NCBI RefSeq assembly: GCF_015709525.1
Contig: NZ_JADNRA010000032.1
Coordinates: forward strand, 124,001 to 188,000
Length of the DNA: 64,000 bases
Source: Methylocystis sp. L43
Lineage (GTDB): Bacteria > Pseudomonadota > Alphaproteobacteria > Rhizobiales > Beijerinckiaceae
Direction of reading: 5' to 3'
The position numbers were made by a program, and so were the translations under genes. Numbering within the stretch: the stretch's first letter is position 1; every line of letters begins with the position of its first letter. Below, one piece after another: positions 1 through 8,801 of this stretch. The notes under the pieces were generated by a model, which was given only the letters and a program-made list of their open reading frames with translations, was not told the origin of the DNA and did no database searches.

Positions 1-567
1 TCCATCAGGGATCATGTGAATCAGCTCGACGCCGAGCTGCAACGCGTCAGGACGGAGCTGCAGCGCGTCAATTCGCTGCATGAGGGCGCCGTCAACCAGC
101 TCAGGCAGCAGGAGTTTACGATCCTGCGGCTCGAAGGAGAGCTGCGCAAGCTGAACGCGAGGCTCTACGCCCTGCTGAAGGCCAATGTTCTGACGGAGGC
201 CGCCCTGCGCGAAACGAAGCGCGGCGCCGCGAAATTCGTCGAACTTCTCCCCGTCGCGCGCAAGCATGCCGAGGAAGGGTCGAAGGCGGCGCTGGCCTAT
301 CTCTCGACGATTGATCTTCAGGCCAAAGTCGAGGCGGTGAAGACGCATCCGCTGACGGAGAAGACGCTCGCCTGGCTGGCGAATCTCGATCTGCGCGCCG
401 AGTGGACGAAGCTGAAGACGCATCCACTGACGACAAAGGCCGTCAGCGAGCTGCAGTCGGCCCTTCTCAAGGCGAAGGAGAATCTGCCGGTCGTGCAGAA
501 GCGGATCGCCGCGCTCGTTGAAAAGGCGTCGGCTTATATTGCCGAGCTGCAAAAGAAGGCTGCGTAA
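1..567 (+). CDS. Coiled-coil protein, 5' end outside window
   Basis: The frame is open from the first base, so this is the C-terminal 188 residues of a longer gene; a GTG at 16 is in frame but nothing favours it as the start. The first 60 or so residues show strong heptad periodicity (repeated ELQRV-type turns), typical of a coiled coil. A second half carries a repeated module around KTHPLT, seen twice about 30 residues apart, each followed by Leu/Lys-rich helix. No catalytic motif or membrane segment is visible. I do not recognise the family; a structural or scaffolding role is only a guess. Confidence 0.7.
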   Translation, partial: SIRDHVNQLDAELQRVRTELQRVNSLHEGAVNQLRQQEFTILRLEGELRKLNARLYALLKANVLTEAALRETKRGAAKFVELLPVARKHAEEGSKAALAYLSTIDLQAKVEAVKTHPLTEKTLAWLANLDLRAEWTKLKTHPLTTKAVSELQSALLKAKENLPVVQKRIAALVEKASAYIAELQKKAA

Positions 568-582
568 ACCCGACGCGGGGCA

Positions 583-600
583 GGGCGCAAAGCTGCGCCC
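583..600 (+). terminator. Hairpin after the coiled-coil gene
   Basis: A perfect 7-bp stem (GGGCGCA / TGCGCCC) with a four-base loop starts 16 bases after the stop codon. It has no T-run, so it may only protect the 3' end or work together with Rho. Confidence 0.3.
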
Positions 601-697
601 GTCCTCTGCGCATACCGTCCCTGCGCGACCGGACGGGCGCGGGACTTCCGTTGCGTCTACCTGAGCGCAAGTCTGTGCGTGCGACGGGAGTTCGCAA

Positions 698-1042
698 TCA
701 CGCCGGCGCCGATGTGCGCGCCGGCTTGACCGGTCCGACATCGACCTGAATCTCATCGCCCTCGACGCGAAGCGCATAGGGGTGGAGCGTATTGCGGACG
801 AGATGCGTCACGCATTTGCCGCTTGTGCTGTCGAACCCCCATTGGTGGTGCGGACAGGTGACGGTCTGGCCGTTAAAGGTCGCTTCGCTCAACGGCATGT
901 CCGCATGCGGACAGCGCCCGCGATAGGCCTTGAGTTCGCCGCCGGTCGGCCAGACCAGAAGCACGCTCTTTTTGCCGGCGTGAAAGAGGCCCATGCCGCC
1001 TTCGCCCACGGCGCTGGTGTTACAGATCGCGGTGAACGCCAT
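698..1042 (-). CDS. Rieske [2Fe-2S] ferredoxin
   Basis: A 114-residue single-domain Rieske protein. The cluster ligands are plain: CPH at residues 44-46 and CPHH at 63-66, giving Cys44, His46, Cys63 and His66 in the C-x-H-(x)16-C-x2-H pattern. The WGFD after the second ligand pair is typical of soluble ferredoxins of the TmoC/NirD-like class, which pass electrons to oxygenases or reductases. There is no membrane anchor. No oxygenase or reductase partner lies nearby; the gene stands alone between the coiled-coil gene and tRNA-Leu. The partner is unknown. Confidence 0.85.
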   Translation of the reverse strand: MAFTAICNTSAVGEGGMGLFHAGKKSVLLVWPTGGELKAYRGRCPHADMPLSEATFNGQTVTCPHHQWGFDSTSGKCVTHLVRNTLHPYALRVEGDEIQVDVGPVKPARTSAPA

Positions 1043-1156
1043 CGGGATCGCCTTTAAGATTCAACATTGACAGGCGATAGCAAGTTACGGACCAGCGACG
1101 GCCTTGCACTGCGGCGACGCGCGAGGCGAAAAGACGAGGGTCTCATACGCATTTTG

Positions 1157-1245
1157 TGGTGCGGGCGGCCGGAATCGAACCGGCACAGGCCTTGCGGCCC
1201 TACGGATTTTAAGTCCGTTGCGTCTACCAGTTTCGCCACGCCCGC
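1157..1245 (-). tRNA. tRNA-Leu (anticodon TAA)
   Basis: On the minus strand the seven-base acceptor stem GCGGGCG pairs with its 3' partner. The anticodon loop reads CTTAAAA, giving anticodon TAA. There is a long variable arm as expected for a class II tRNA, a GGTTCGATTCC T-arm, and an encoded 3' CCA (1157-1159). The gene lies alone between the Rieske ferredoxin and gpt. Confidence 0.95.
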
Positions 1246-1290
1246 GGAGCGCTCGTTTATAGGGGCGCGGACCCGACGCCGCCAAGCGGA

Positions 1291-1821
1291 TTATATGCGC
1301 CGTCTTCGCTGGCCCTCAGGCTTGGCGTCGGGCGTGCCGATCGGCGCCTGAAACGACAGTCCCGTGTCCCAGGGAAAGAAGATCCAGGTGTCCTGCGAGA
1401 CCTCGGTGACGAAGGTGTCGACCATCGGCAGGCCCTGCGGCTTGGCGTAGACGGTGGCGAAATGCGCGTTCGCCAGCATGTCGCGCACCGCCTTCGCCGT
1501 CGCGCCGGTGTCGACGAGATCGTCGATGATGAGCACTTCGGAGCTTGGCCGCCCGAGAATGGTATCGGTCAGAGGCTTGAGCACCTGGATCTCGCCCCGC
1601 TCCGTTTCCTCGTGATAGCTCGCGACGCAGACCGTTTCGATGACTCTTATGCCGAGTTCGCGCGCGACGATCGCCGCGGGCACCAGACCGCCGCGCGTCA
1701 CCGCCACAATCGCCGAGAATCCGCCGATGGCGGCGAGACGCCAGGCGAGCGCGCGCGCGTCGCGGTGAAAAATGTCCCAGGAGACCGGAAAGATCTTGTC
1801 GGACCCGTACATCAGCTTCAA
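1291..1821 (-). CDS. gpt: Xanthine(-guanine) phosphoribosyltransferase
   Basis: A type I phosphoribosyltransferase of 176 residues, the usual length for Gpt. The PRPP-binding motif [16 protein letters not shown] lies near residues 96-111 and the early PPi loop is [11 protein letters not shown] near 39-49. It converts xanthine or guanine plus PRPP to the nucleotide (purine salvage). It lies 17 bases downstream of the MoaB/CinA-type gene on the same strand and is probably co-transcribed. A start two codons later (MYGSDK) is possible. The Arg-rich tail is unusual but short. Confidence 0.88.
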   Translation of the reverse strand: MKLMYGSDKIFPVSWDIFHRDARALAWRLAAIGGFSAIVAVTRGGLVPAAIVARELGIRVIETVCVASYHEETERGEIQVLKPLTDTILGRPSSEVLIIDDLVDTGATAKAVRDMLANAHFATVYAKPQGLPMVDTFVTEVSQDTWIFFPWDTGLSFQAPIGTPDAKPEGQRRRRI

Positions 1822-1838
1822 GCCTCCCGATCACGCCG

Positions 1839-2600
1839 TCAGCGCGCCTTTTCCGTCGATAGCGACGCAATCATCTCGCGCGCCGCCGCCGTCGCGCGCG
1901 CCAAGAGCGCCGCGTCGCGACTGCGCAGCACAATCTGATTCCTGAATCCGGCGCTCGTAAAGGACGGATAGGAGCCGACGCTCACGCCATCATGGCCGCG
2001 CGCGATCGCTTCCAATCCCGCGGCGTAGGCGCCTTCCGGAACGCCGTACGCTTCGACCGTCTCGACGAGCACCGGCGGTCCGGCCGCGAGCCGCGGCCCG
2101 ACCACGTCCATCATATTCTGCATGATCATCGGCACGCCGGCCATAACGATGACATTGCCGATCCAGAATCCCGGCGCCTTGGAAATGGCGTTGAAAATCA
2201 GCTCCGCGCCTTTTGGAATGCGCGCCATTCGCCGGCGCGCCGAATTCAGCTCGGCTTCTGAAAAGCGCTCGCTGAGCAGCGCAATCGCGCGCGGATCCTC
2301 GCCGATCTCCACATCGAAGGCGCGGGCGACCGCATCGGCGGTGATGTCGTCATGGGTCGGCCCGATGCCGCCGGTCGTGAAGACATAGGTGTAGCGGGCG
2401 CGCAGCGCATTCAGCGCCTCGATGATCGCCTCCGTCACGTCGGGCACGATTCGCGCCTCGCGAAGATCGACGCCGATCTGCGCCAGATAATTCGCGATAT
2501 AACGGGTATTCACGTCCTGCGTGCGGCCGGACAATATTTCATCGCCGATCACGAGAACCGCCGCGCTCGCCGGCCTGTCTCCCGCCGTTTTTTGCGCCAT
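1839..2600 (-). CDS. Molybdopterin-binding (MoaB/CinA N-terminal type) protein
   Basis: At 253 residues this holds only the MoCF-binding domain: an early GDEILSG motif and TTGGIGPTHDD around residues 95-105 are the signature of the MoaB/MogA/CinA fold. The C-terminal nicotinamide-nucleotide amidase domain of full CinA is absent. Such stand-alone proteins are annotated as competence/damage-inducible protein A homologues; reported CinA activities include ADP-ribose pyrophosphatase. No molybdenum cofactor genes are near. It precedes gpt on the minus strand. The exact substrate cannot be told from sequence. Confidence 0.8.
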   Translation of the reverse strand: MAQKTAGDRPASAAVLVIGDEILSGRTQDVNTRYIANYLAQIGVDLREARIVPDVTEAIIEALNALRARYTYVFTTGGIGPTHDDITADAVARAFDVEIGEDPRAIALLSERFSEAELNSARRRMARIPKGAELIFNAISKAPGFWIGNVIVMAGVPMIMQNMMDVVGPRLAAGPPVLVETVEAYGVPEGAYAAGLEAIARGHDGVSVGSYPSFTSAGFRNQIVLRSRDAALLARATAAAREMIASLSTEKAR

Positions 2601-2658
2601 TACCGGCCTCCCTGTCGCCGATTATGACCATGGCGGCCGTGAACGCCAGTCCTGGCGC

Positions 2659-3819
2659 TCATTCCGCAGCGGCGGGCGCGACCAGGGTAAATTGCTCGAC
2701 GGCGGCGGCGAAGCGGTGCAGCAGACCCAGGCAGGCCGCAACGAAGACGATGTCGAGGGCCGGCGAAGCGAGGCTTGCCTCCTGCAAAATCTGCCCGAGC
2801 GCGCTCAGCAGGCTGACGCATGAATAGGTCGAGAGGCCATTGCGACCCAGCAGCGTGAAGAATGGAAAAAGCCGCGTTTGGCTCAGCAATGCGGTGATCT
2901 TCGAGAAATGAAGCACATAAGCGAGGGCGACGAAATCGACGATTCGGACGACGCCAAGATCCGTCTTGTCCCAGTCGAGATAACGTCCTGCGGCGTCGAC
3001 AAGCCCGGGCGCCAAGCCAAACGCGTTGGAGACGATGAGCGACGAAAGGATGGTGAAGGCGAGCGCGAATTGATAGGCGACGGCGTGATAAGGCACCCCG
3101 TGGGTTTTGAGCGCGCCGCCGCAGTAGATTCCCAGGGCGAACATGAATTGCCAAGCGAAGGGGTTGAAATACCAGTAGCCGGGCTCCGGCCAGGTGGGAA
3201 CGTTAAATCCCAGCAGGCGCGCGGCCGCGTAAAGCAAAGCCGAGGCGGCAAGCATGCGCAACCTGCCGCGCAAAGCGAAGGCCAGGAACGCCGGCGCAAG
3301 CGCAACCAGGACGATATAGAGCGGCAATATGTTGAAATAGGCGACCTGGTGACTGAGCGCGAGAATGCCGGCGACGCCCCGCGCCGGATCGGCGAAGGGC
3401 GCGGCGCGGCTGTTGTCGGAGACCAGAAAATCCCAGGGCGTGAAATAGGTTGCGACGCCATAGAGCGCCAAGGCCGTCGCGGTCAGAGCGAGGTGGGCGC
3501 CATAAAGGCGCAAAGCGCGGGCGCTGAGCGAAGCCGCCGCGTCGATGATATTGCGCCTGAATTTCTCGCCATAGGCCAGGGCGATCGACACGCCCGAAAG
3601 AAAGACAAATCCTTCCGCGGCGTCAGAGAAGCCGAAATTGCGCGGCGTGACTGCGCCAAGCACGTTGCCCGGAATGTGATTCACCAGAATGATCGCGAGG
3701 GCCGCGCCACGCCAGAAGTCTATTCCCTCGACTCGCTTTCCCTGCACGCGCTTTTCACGCCCCTTTGTCCCTGCGCCGCGCCACAGCAGCCGCGCCACGG
3801 TGGCAAGCCGCAGTAGCAA
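2659..3819 (-). CDS. OpgC-family membrane protein
   Basis: A 386-residue integral membrane protein with about ten hydrophobic segments. The motif EGIDFWRGAALAIILVNHI near residues 32-50 and GFVFLSGVSIALAYG soon after are characteristic of the OpgC branch of the acyltransferase-3 superfamily, whose founding member succinylates periplasmic glucans. No glucan synthase (opgGH or ndvB) is visible nearby, so the acceptor is unknown. A start nearer EGIDFWRG would fit the family better than the annotated one. Divergent from map. Confidence 0.78.
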   Translation of the reverse strand: MLLRLATVARLLWRGAGTKGREKRVQGKRVEGIDFWRGAALAIILVNHIPGNVLGAVTPRNFGFSDAAEGFVFLSGVSIALAYGEKFRRNIIDAAASLSARALRLYGAHLALTATALALYGVATYFTPWDFLVSDNSRAAPFADPARGVAGILALSHQVAYFNILPLYIVLVALAPAFLAFALRGRLRMLAASALLYAAARLLGFNVPTWPEPGYWYFNPFAWQFMFALGIYCGGALKTHGVPYHAVAYQFALAFTILSSLIVSNAFGLAPGLVDAAGRYLDWDKTDLGVVRIVDFVALAYVLHFSKITALLSQTRLFPFFTLLGRNGLSTYSCVSLLSALGQILQEASLASPALDIVFVAACLGLLHRFAAAVEQFTLVAPAAAE

Positions 3820-3986
3820 GCCGCATGCCTCTTCTGATACGGAATCTCGGCCGCGCCGCCAAGACCGCGCTCCGCGCTTTTCAGGGGAATCGCCGGCGAC
3901 GCGCCGCCGCAGCCTTGCGTTGCCGCCTCAAACCATTACCTTGTCCAGCACATCCTTCGCCTAAGTCAGCCGAGCCGCCGCGTTAC

Positions 3987-4823
3987 ATGACCTTTATCGA
4001 ATCTCATCTCGCGCCCGCCGCGCGCAAAAGCGGACAGATCAAGCTGCACGGTCCCGAAGATTTCGAGGGCATGCGCGCCGCGGGCAAGTTGACGGCGGAG
4101 GCGCTCGACATGTTGGTCGCGCATGTCCAGCCGGGCGTGACGACGCAGGCGCTTGACGATCTGGTTTTCGACTTCGCGATGGCGCATGACGCCTATCCCG
4201 CGCCGCTCGACTATCGCGGCTACCGCAAATCGATCTGCACCTCGATCAACCATGTCGTCTGCCATGGCGTGCCGGACAACAAGCCGCTGCGAGAAGGCGA
4301 CATCGTCAATATCGACGTGACGCTTATCGTCAACGGCTGGCACGGCGACGCCAGCCGCATGTTCGCCGTCGGCGAAATTCCACGGCGGGCGCAACGACTG
4401 ATCGACGTGACCTATGAGGCGCTTGAGCGGGGCGTCGCCGCCGTCAGGCCTGGCGCGACGACCGGCGACATCGGCGCGGCGATTCAGCACTATGCGGAAA
4501 GCGAGCGCTGTTCGGTGGTGCGCGATTTTTGCGGCCACGGGCTCGGGCGCGTATTCCACGATGAGCCCAATATTCTGCATTACGGCGCGAAGGGCGAGGG
4601 CGTCGAGTTGCGGCCGGGCATGTTCTTCACCATTGAGCCGATGATCAATCTCGGCCGTTCGCAGGTGAAAATATTGTCGGACGGCTGGACGGCCGTCACC
4701 CGCGACCGCTCGCTTTCCGCGCAATTTGAACATTCCATCGGCGTCACCGAGACGGGCGCGGAAGTCTTCACCAAATCGCCGGCGGGGCTCGACAATCCCT
4801 CTGCCGCGCGCGCCGACGCATGA
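3987..4823 (+). CDS. map: Methionine aminopeptidase, type I
   Basis: It removes the initiator Met from nascent proteins. All five metal ligands are present: Asp110, Asp121, His184, Glu217 and Glu248, in the contexts NIDVT, HGDAS, GHGLG, TIEPM and FEHSI. I chose ATG 3987 (278 residues) because it matches the usual length; the frame stays open upstream to 3765, and the extra 74 residues look like Arg-rich noncoding translation. The stop overlaps the radC start by four bases, implying translational coupling. Confidence 0.95.
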   Translation: MTFIESHLAPAARKSGQIKLHGPEDFEGMRAAGKLTAEALDMLVAHVQPGVTTQALDDLVFDFAMAHDAYPAPLDYRGYRKSICTSINHVVCHGVPDNKPLREGDIVNIDVTLIVNGWHGDASRMFAVGEIPRRAQRLIDVTYEALERGVAAVRPGATTGDIGAAIQHYAESERCSVVRDFCGHGLGRVFHDEPNILHYGAKGEGVELRPGMFFTIEPMINLGRSQVKILSDGWTAVTRDRSLSAQFEHSIGVTETGAEVFTKSPAGLDNPSAARADA

Positions 4824-5545
4824 AGAAGGCGGCTGACGCCGCATCCAGCGACGGCCCAGGCCTGCGCGATTCTGCGCCCCACTATCATGGTCACCGGCAG
4901 CGTCTGCGCGATCGCTTCATGGATGCAGGCGAAGCGGCGCTTGCCGATTACGAAATGCTGGAGCTGCTGCTGTTTCGCGCCATCGCGCGGCGTGACGTGA
5001 AGCCGCTGGCCAAGGCCTTGATCGCCCGCTTTGGCTCCTTCGCCGAAACCGTCGCGGCGCGGCCGGAGAGGCTTCGCGAAATCGACGGTCTCAGCGAGGC
5101 GGCGATCGTCGAAATCAAGCTCGTCGAGGCTGCGGCGAAACGTCTTGCGCGCGGCGCCTTGCAACGGCGTCCCGTGCTCTCTTCATTCATGGAGGTGCTC
5201 GACTATTGCCGAACGGCGATGGCCTTCGCCGAACGGGAGGAGTTCCGCATCCTGTTCCTCGATAAGCGCAACGCGCTGATCGCCGACGAAGTCCAAGGCG
5301 TCGGCACCATCGACCATACGCCGGTCTATCCGCGCGAGATCGTCAGACGCGCGCTGGAACTCGGCGCGAGCGCGCTCATTCTGGCGCACAATCACCCTTC
5401 CGGAGATCCGACGCCGTCGGCCGCGGACATCCGCATGACCAAGGACATCGCCGCGATCGCACAGCCGTTCGGCATTACGGTCCACGACCACCTCATCGTC
5501 GGCCGTCATGGCCATGCCAGCTTCCGAGGGCTGAAGCTCATTTGA
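4820..5545 (+). CDS. radC: RadC family JAB-domain protein
   Basis: 241 residues. An N-terminal helix-hairpin-helix-like region ([12 protein letters not shown] near residues 86-97) is followed by the MPN/JAB domain carrying the zinc motif [14 protein letters not shown]. The family is named for DNA repair, but the role in E. coli is disputed and the activity is not proven. It overlaps map by four bases (ATGA), an arrangement common in Rhizobiales. Confidence 0.92.
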   Translation: MKKAADAASSDGPGLRDSAPHYHGHRQRLRDRFMDAGEAALADYEMLELLLFRAIARRDVKPLAKALIARFGSFAETVAARPERLREIDGLSEAAIVEIKLVEAAAKRLARGALQRRPVLSSFMEVLDYCRTAMAFAEREEFRILFLDKRNALIADEVQGVGTIDHTPVYPREIVRRALELGASALILAHNHPSGDPTPSAADIRMTKDIAAIAQPFGITVHDHLIVGRHGHASFRGLKLI

Positions 5546-5606
5546 CGCGAAGTCCGTCAACAGGCGTCAGGATTGACGTGACACCTTCACAAACGGGCTG
5601 AGCCTA

Positions 5607-6995
5607 TTGTCCTACTTCGTCACGCCGCTGATTATCGCCACTGCGCTCTTCATGGAGCAACTCGACGGCACCGTGCTCGCGACCGCGCTGCCGGCGATGG
5701 CGGCGGATCTTCACGAAGATCCCGTGGCATTGAAACTCGCTTTGACGTCCTATCTTCTGTCGCTTGCCGTCTTTATTCCGCTTTCGGGCTGGGCGGCGGA
5801 TCGCTTTGGCGCCCGGCGCGTCTTTCGCGCCGCGATCATCGTCTTCACCTTCGGCTCCATTCTCTGCGGTCTGTCCAATTCGCTTGGCGCGATCGTGGCG
5901 TTTCGGATCGTGCAAGGCCTCGGCGGCGCAATGATGACGCCGGTCGGACGCCTCGTGTTGCTGCGCACCGCGCCGCGCCACGAACTTGTGCGCGCCATGG
6001 CCTATCTCACCATCCCGGCGCTCATGGGCCCGATGATCGGCCCGCCGATCGGCGGCTTCATCGCGACCTATTTTCACTGGCGCTACATCTTCTGGGTCAA
6101 TGTGCCGATCGGCGCGCTCGGCGTCATGCTCGTCACGCGCTTTATTCCAGACATGCGCGAGGAATGGACGCCGCCGCTCGACATCGCCGGCGCGATCCTT
6201 TCAGGCGTCGGCCTCTCTTGCCTCGTCTTTGGCTTTACCATCGCGGGGCGCGGCTTCGCGCCGGCGCCCGTCGTAGTTTTGATCGTCGCGCTCGGTGCAG
6301 GGGCGCTCTTCGCTTATACGCGCCACGCCAAACGCACGCCCTATCCGATCGTCGACCTCGATCTCTTGAAGATCCCGACGTTCCGCGCGGCGGTCTTCGG
6401 CGGCTTTCTGTTTCGCATCGGACTCGGCGCCACGCCTTTCCTGCTGCCGCTGTTGCTGCAAGCCGGCTTCGGGCTCTCGGCCTATGAAGCGGGACTTCTG
6501 ACCTTCGTTTCGGCGGCAGGCGCGATGGCGATGAAAACGACGGCGCAGCCGATCCTGCGGATTTTCAGCTTTCGGCGGGTGCTGATCGTCAATGCGCTCA
6601 TCTCCGCCGGCTTTCTCGCCTTCAACGCCAGTTTCTCGGCGGCCACGCCGCATTTGGTCATCATGGGCGCGCTGCTCGTCGGCGGCTTCTTTCGCTCGCT
6701 GGAGTTTACGGCGCTCAACGCGATCGCCTACGCCGACGTCGATCAGGACGCGATGAGCCGCGCCACGAGCTTCGCCTCCGTCGCGCAGCAATTGTCGCTG
6801 TCGACAGGCGTCGCCATTGGCGCGGCGGCGCTGGAGGCGACGCGCGCGCTGCGCGGCGGCGGCGCGCTGCAGGCGGCGGATTTCGCCCCGGCCTTCATTG
6901 TCGTGGCGTTGATCTCGATGCTTTCGGTGATGAGCTTCCTGCCGCTCGCGCCCAATGCGGGCGACGATCTGACCGGCCGCCGAAAACGCGTGTAA
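5607..6995 (+). CDS. MFS drug transporter (DHA2, 14-TM type)
   Basis: 462 residues. The N-terminus has the DHA2 hallmark (LDGTVLATALPAMAADL) and the loop 2-3 motif GWAADRFGARRVF. A motif-C-like segment GPMIGPPIGG near residues 135-145 marks an antiporter-type exporter. Many Gly/Ala-rich hydrophobic segments fit a 12-14 helix protein. The start is a TTG with only a weak upstream ribosome site, so the true start could differ. Closest in character to MdtD-like exporters; the substrate is unknown. Confidence 0.85.
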   Translation: MSYFVTPLIIATALFMEQLDGTVLATALPAMAADLHEDPVALKLALTSYLLSLAVFIPLSGWAADRFGARRVFRAAIIVFTFGSILCGLSNSLGAIVAFRIVQGLGGAMMTPVGRLVLLRTAPRHELVRAMAYLTIPALMGPMIGPPIGGFIATYFHWRYIFWVNVPIGALGVMLVTRFIPDMREEWTPPLDIAGAILSGVGLSCLVFGFTIAGRGFAPAPVVVLIVALGAGALFAYTRHAKRTPYPIVDLDLLKIPTFRAAVFGGFLFRIGLGATPFLLPLLLQAGFGLSAYEAGLLTFVSAAGAMAMKTTAQPILRIFSFRRVLIVNALISAGFLAFNASFSAATPHLVIMGALLVGGFFRSLEFTALNAIAYADVDQDAMSRATSFASVAQQLSLSTGVAIGAAALEATRALRGGGALQAADFAPAFIVVALISMLSVMSFLPLAPNAGDDLTGRRKRV

Positions 6996-7071
6996 TCTCG
7001 CGGGCGATCACGGGCGGAGAACTCTTGTCGATGAGGATCGCGCGCGCCAGATCGACTGAAACGAGGACGTT

Positions 7072-8094
7072 ATGTCGAACGCAGCCCAAGACTTCATCGC
7101 CGGGCTCCCGAAGGCGGAGCTTCACCTTCATATCGAGGGAACGCTGGAACCCGAGATGGCCTTCGCGCTCGCCGAGCGCAACGGCGTCAAGCTCCCGTAC
7201 GCCTCCGTCGAAGCGATGCGAAAGTCTTACGATTTCCAAAACCTCGCGGACTTTCTCGATCTTTATTATCAGGCGACGCAGGCGCTGTTGATCGAGCGAG
7301 ACTTCTACGATCTCTCTCGCGCCTATCTCGATCGCGCCCGCGAGGAGAACGTCCGCCACGTCGAGATCTTTTTTGATCCGCAGGCGCATATGCGCCGGGG
7401 CGTTTCCTTCGGCGCAGTCGTGGAGGGATTGAGCGCTGCTCTGAACGACGTCGCGCGCGAGGGCGGGCCGACGTCGCGGCTCATCATGTGCTTTCTGCGC
7501 GATCTTGACGAGTCTGACGCTTTGGCCACGCTCGAAGCGGCGCGCCCTTGGCTCGATCGCATCACGGGAGTCGGGCTGGATTCCGCAGAAGCCGGAAATC
7601 CGCCGGGCAAGTTCACTGAGCTTTATGAGCGCGCCCGTTCGCTCGGTCTGCGCGCCGTGGCGCATGCGGGGGAAGAGGGACCCGCCGCCTATGTCGCCGA
7701 AGCTCTGGACCGCTTGAAGGTCGAGCGCATCGATCACGGCGTTCACGCGATCGACGACGCGGCCCTGGTTCAGCGGCTCGCGCGGGAACGAGTTCCGCTG
7801 ACCGTCTGCCCGCTGTCGAATATACGCCTCTGCGTCTACCCCGATATGCGCGCGCATCCGATTCGGCGGCTCTTCGAGGCGGGCGTCGTCGTGACCGTCA
7901 ATTCCGACGATCCGGCCTATTTCGGCGGCTATGTGAACGAGAACTACCGCGCGATTCAGCGCGCGTTCGAACTCGGTGCCGCCGAATTGACCCAGCTCGC
8001 GAAAAACAGTTTCAGCGCCTCCTTTCTTTCTGACGATGAAAAGAAAGAGAGGATCGCCGCGGTCGACGCCTATGCGCAAGCGCAGGGCGCGTAG
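7072..8094 (+). CDS. Adenine deaminase (adenosine deaminase superfamily)
   Basis: A 340-residue metal-dependent deaminase. The zinc motif HLH lies at residues 18-20, with AHAGEEG near 200 and the Asp pair SDDPAYFG near 280. The signature GLDSAEAGNPP, rather than the GxDLAGDE of adenosine deaminases, together with ERIDHGV, points to the adenine deaminase branch (Aah1-like): adenine to hypoxanthine plus ammonia. With gpt 5 kb away this fits purine salvage. It converges on rlmE with eight bases between. Confidence 0.85.
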   Translation: MSNAAQDFIAGLPKAELHLHIEGTLEPEMAFALAERNGVKLPYASVEAMRKSYDFQNLADFLDLYYQATQALLIERDFYDLSRAYLDRAREENVRHVEIFFDPQAHMRRGVSFGAVVEGLSAALNDVAREGGPTSRLIMCFLRDLDESDALATLEAARPWLDRITGVGLDSAEAGNPPGKFTELYERARSLGLRAVAHAGEEGPAAYVAEALDRLKVERIDHGVHAIDDAALVQRLARERVPLTVCPLSNIRLCVYPDMRAHPIRRLFEAGVVVTVNSDDPAYFGGYVNENYRAIQRAFELGAAELTQLAKNSFSASFLSDDEKKERIAAVDAYAQAQGA

Positions 8095-8102
8095 CGCATC
8101 GC

Positions 8103-8801
8103 CTAGTCGTCGCGGCGCCCGCGAAACCCTGTCGCCAAGACATAGAGCTCTGCCGAACCCGCGCGGCTCGCCTCCGGCTTGACGTGCCGCACCGTCGCGA
8201 AATCGCGCTTGAGCCGCGTGAGCAGCTGGCCTTCGGTTCCGCCCTGCAGCACCTTGGCGATGAAGAAGCCGCCCTTCGCCAACACGTCGCACGCGAAATC
8301 AGCGGCAAGCTCGGCGAGCGCGACGATGCGCAGATGATCGGTCGCCCGATGGCCGGTGGCGTTCGCGGCCATGTCCGACATCACGCCGTCGGCCTCGCCA
8401 CCGAGCATGTTCTTGATGAATTCCGGCGCGTCGGGATCGTTGAAATCCTTCACCGCGAATTCGACGCCGTCGACCGCCTCCATGTCGAGAAGATCGACCG
8501 CGACGACTTTGCCCTTGCCCTCTTTCGCCTTCACATGCGCGGCGGCGACCTGTGACCAGCCGCCAGGCGCGGCGCCAAGATCGACGATGCGGTCGCCCGG
8601 CTTAAAGAGGTGATAGCGATCATCCATCTCGATGAGCTTATAGGCGGCGCGCGAGCGGTAGCCCTCGCGCTTGGCGCGCGCGACATAAGGATCATTGAGC
8701 TGGCGCTCCAACCATAGCGTCGAGGAGAGCGACCGCTTGCGCGCGGTCTTGACCCGCGTCTTGAGGGATCGTCCGCCTTCGCGCCCGGACTCTTTCGTCA
8801 C
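8103..8801 (-). CDS. rlmE: 23S rRNA (uridine-2552-2'-O)-methyltransferase
   Basis: 232 residues. The SAM-binding motif [15 protein letters not shown] near residues 68-82 and the following Asp motifs ([18 protein letters not shown]) are typical of RrmJ/FtsJ; catalytic Lys candidates are in the YKLIEMDD and FIAKVLQG stretches. The N-terminus is Arg/Lys-rich, as is common in alphaproteobacteria. Its start overlaps the stop of the upstream ABC transporter gene by four bases, so the two are translationally coupled. Confidence 0.93.
   Translation of the reverse strand: MTKESGREGGRSLKTRVKTARKRSLSSTLWLERQLNDPYVARAKREGYRSRAAYKLIEMDDRYHLFKPGDRIVDLGAAPGGWSQVAAAHVKAKEGKGKVVAVDLLDMEAVDGVEFAVKDFNDPDAPEFIKNMLGGEADGVMSDMAANATGHRATDHLRIVALAELAADFACDVLAKGGFFIAKVLQGGTEGQLLTRLKRDFATVRHVKPEASRAGSAELYVLATGFRGRRDD

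Noticed and set aside
1839-2600. Full CinA
   Set aside because: Only the molybdopterin-binding domain is present; the amidase domain is missing.
7072-8094. Adenosine deaminase
   Set aside because: The GLDSAEAGNPP motif is that of the adenine deaminase branch, although the superfamily is the same.
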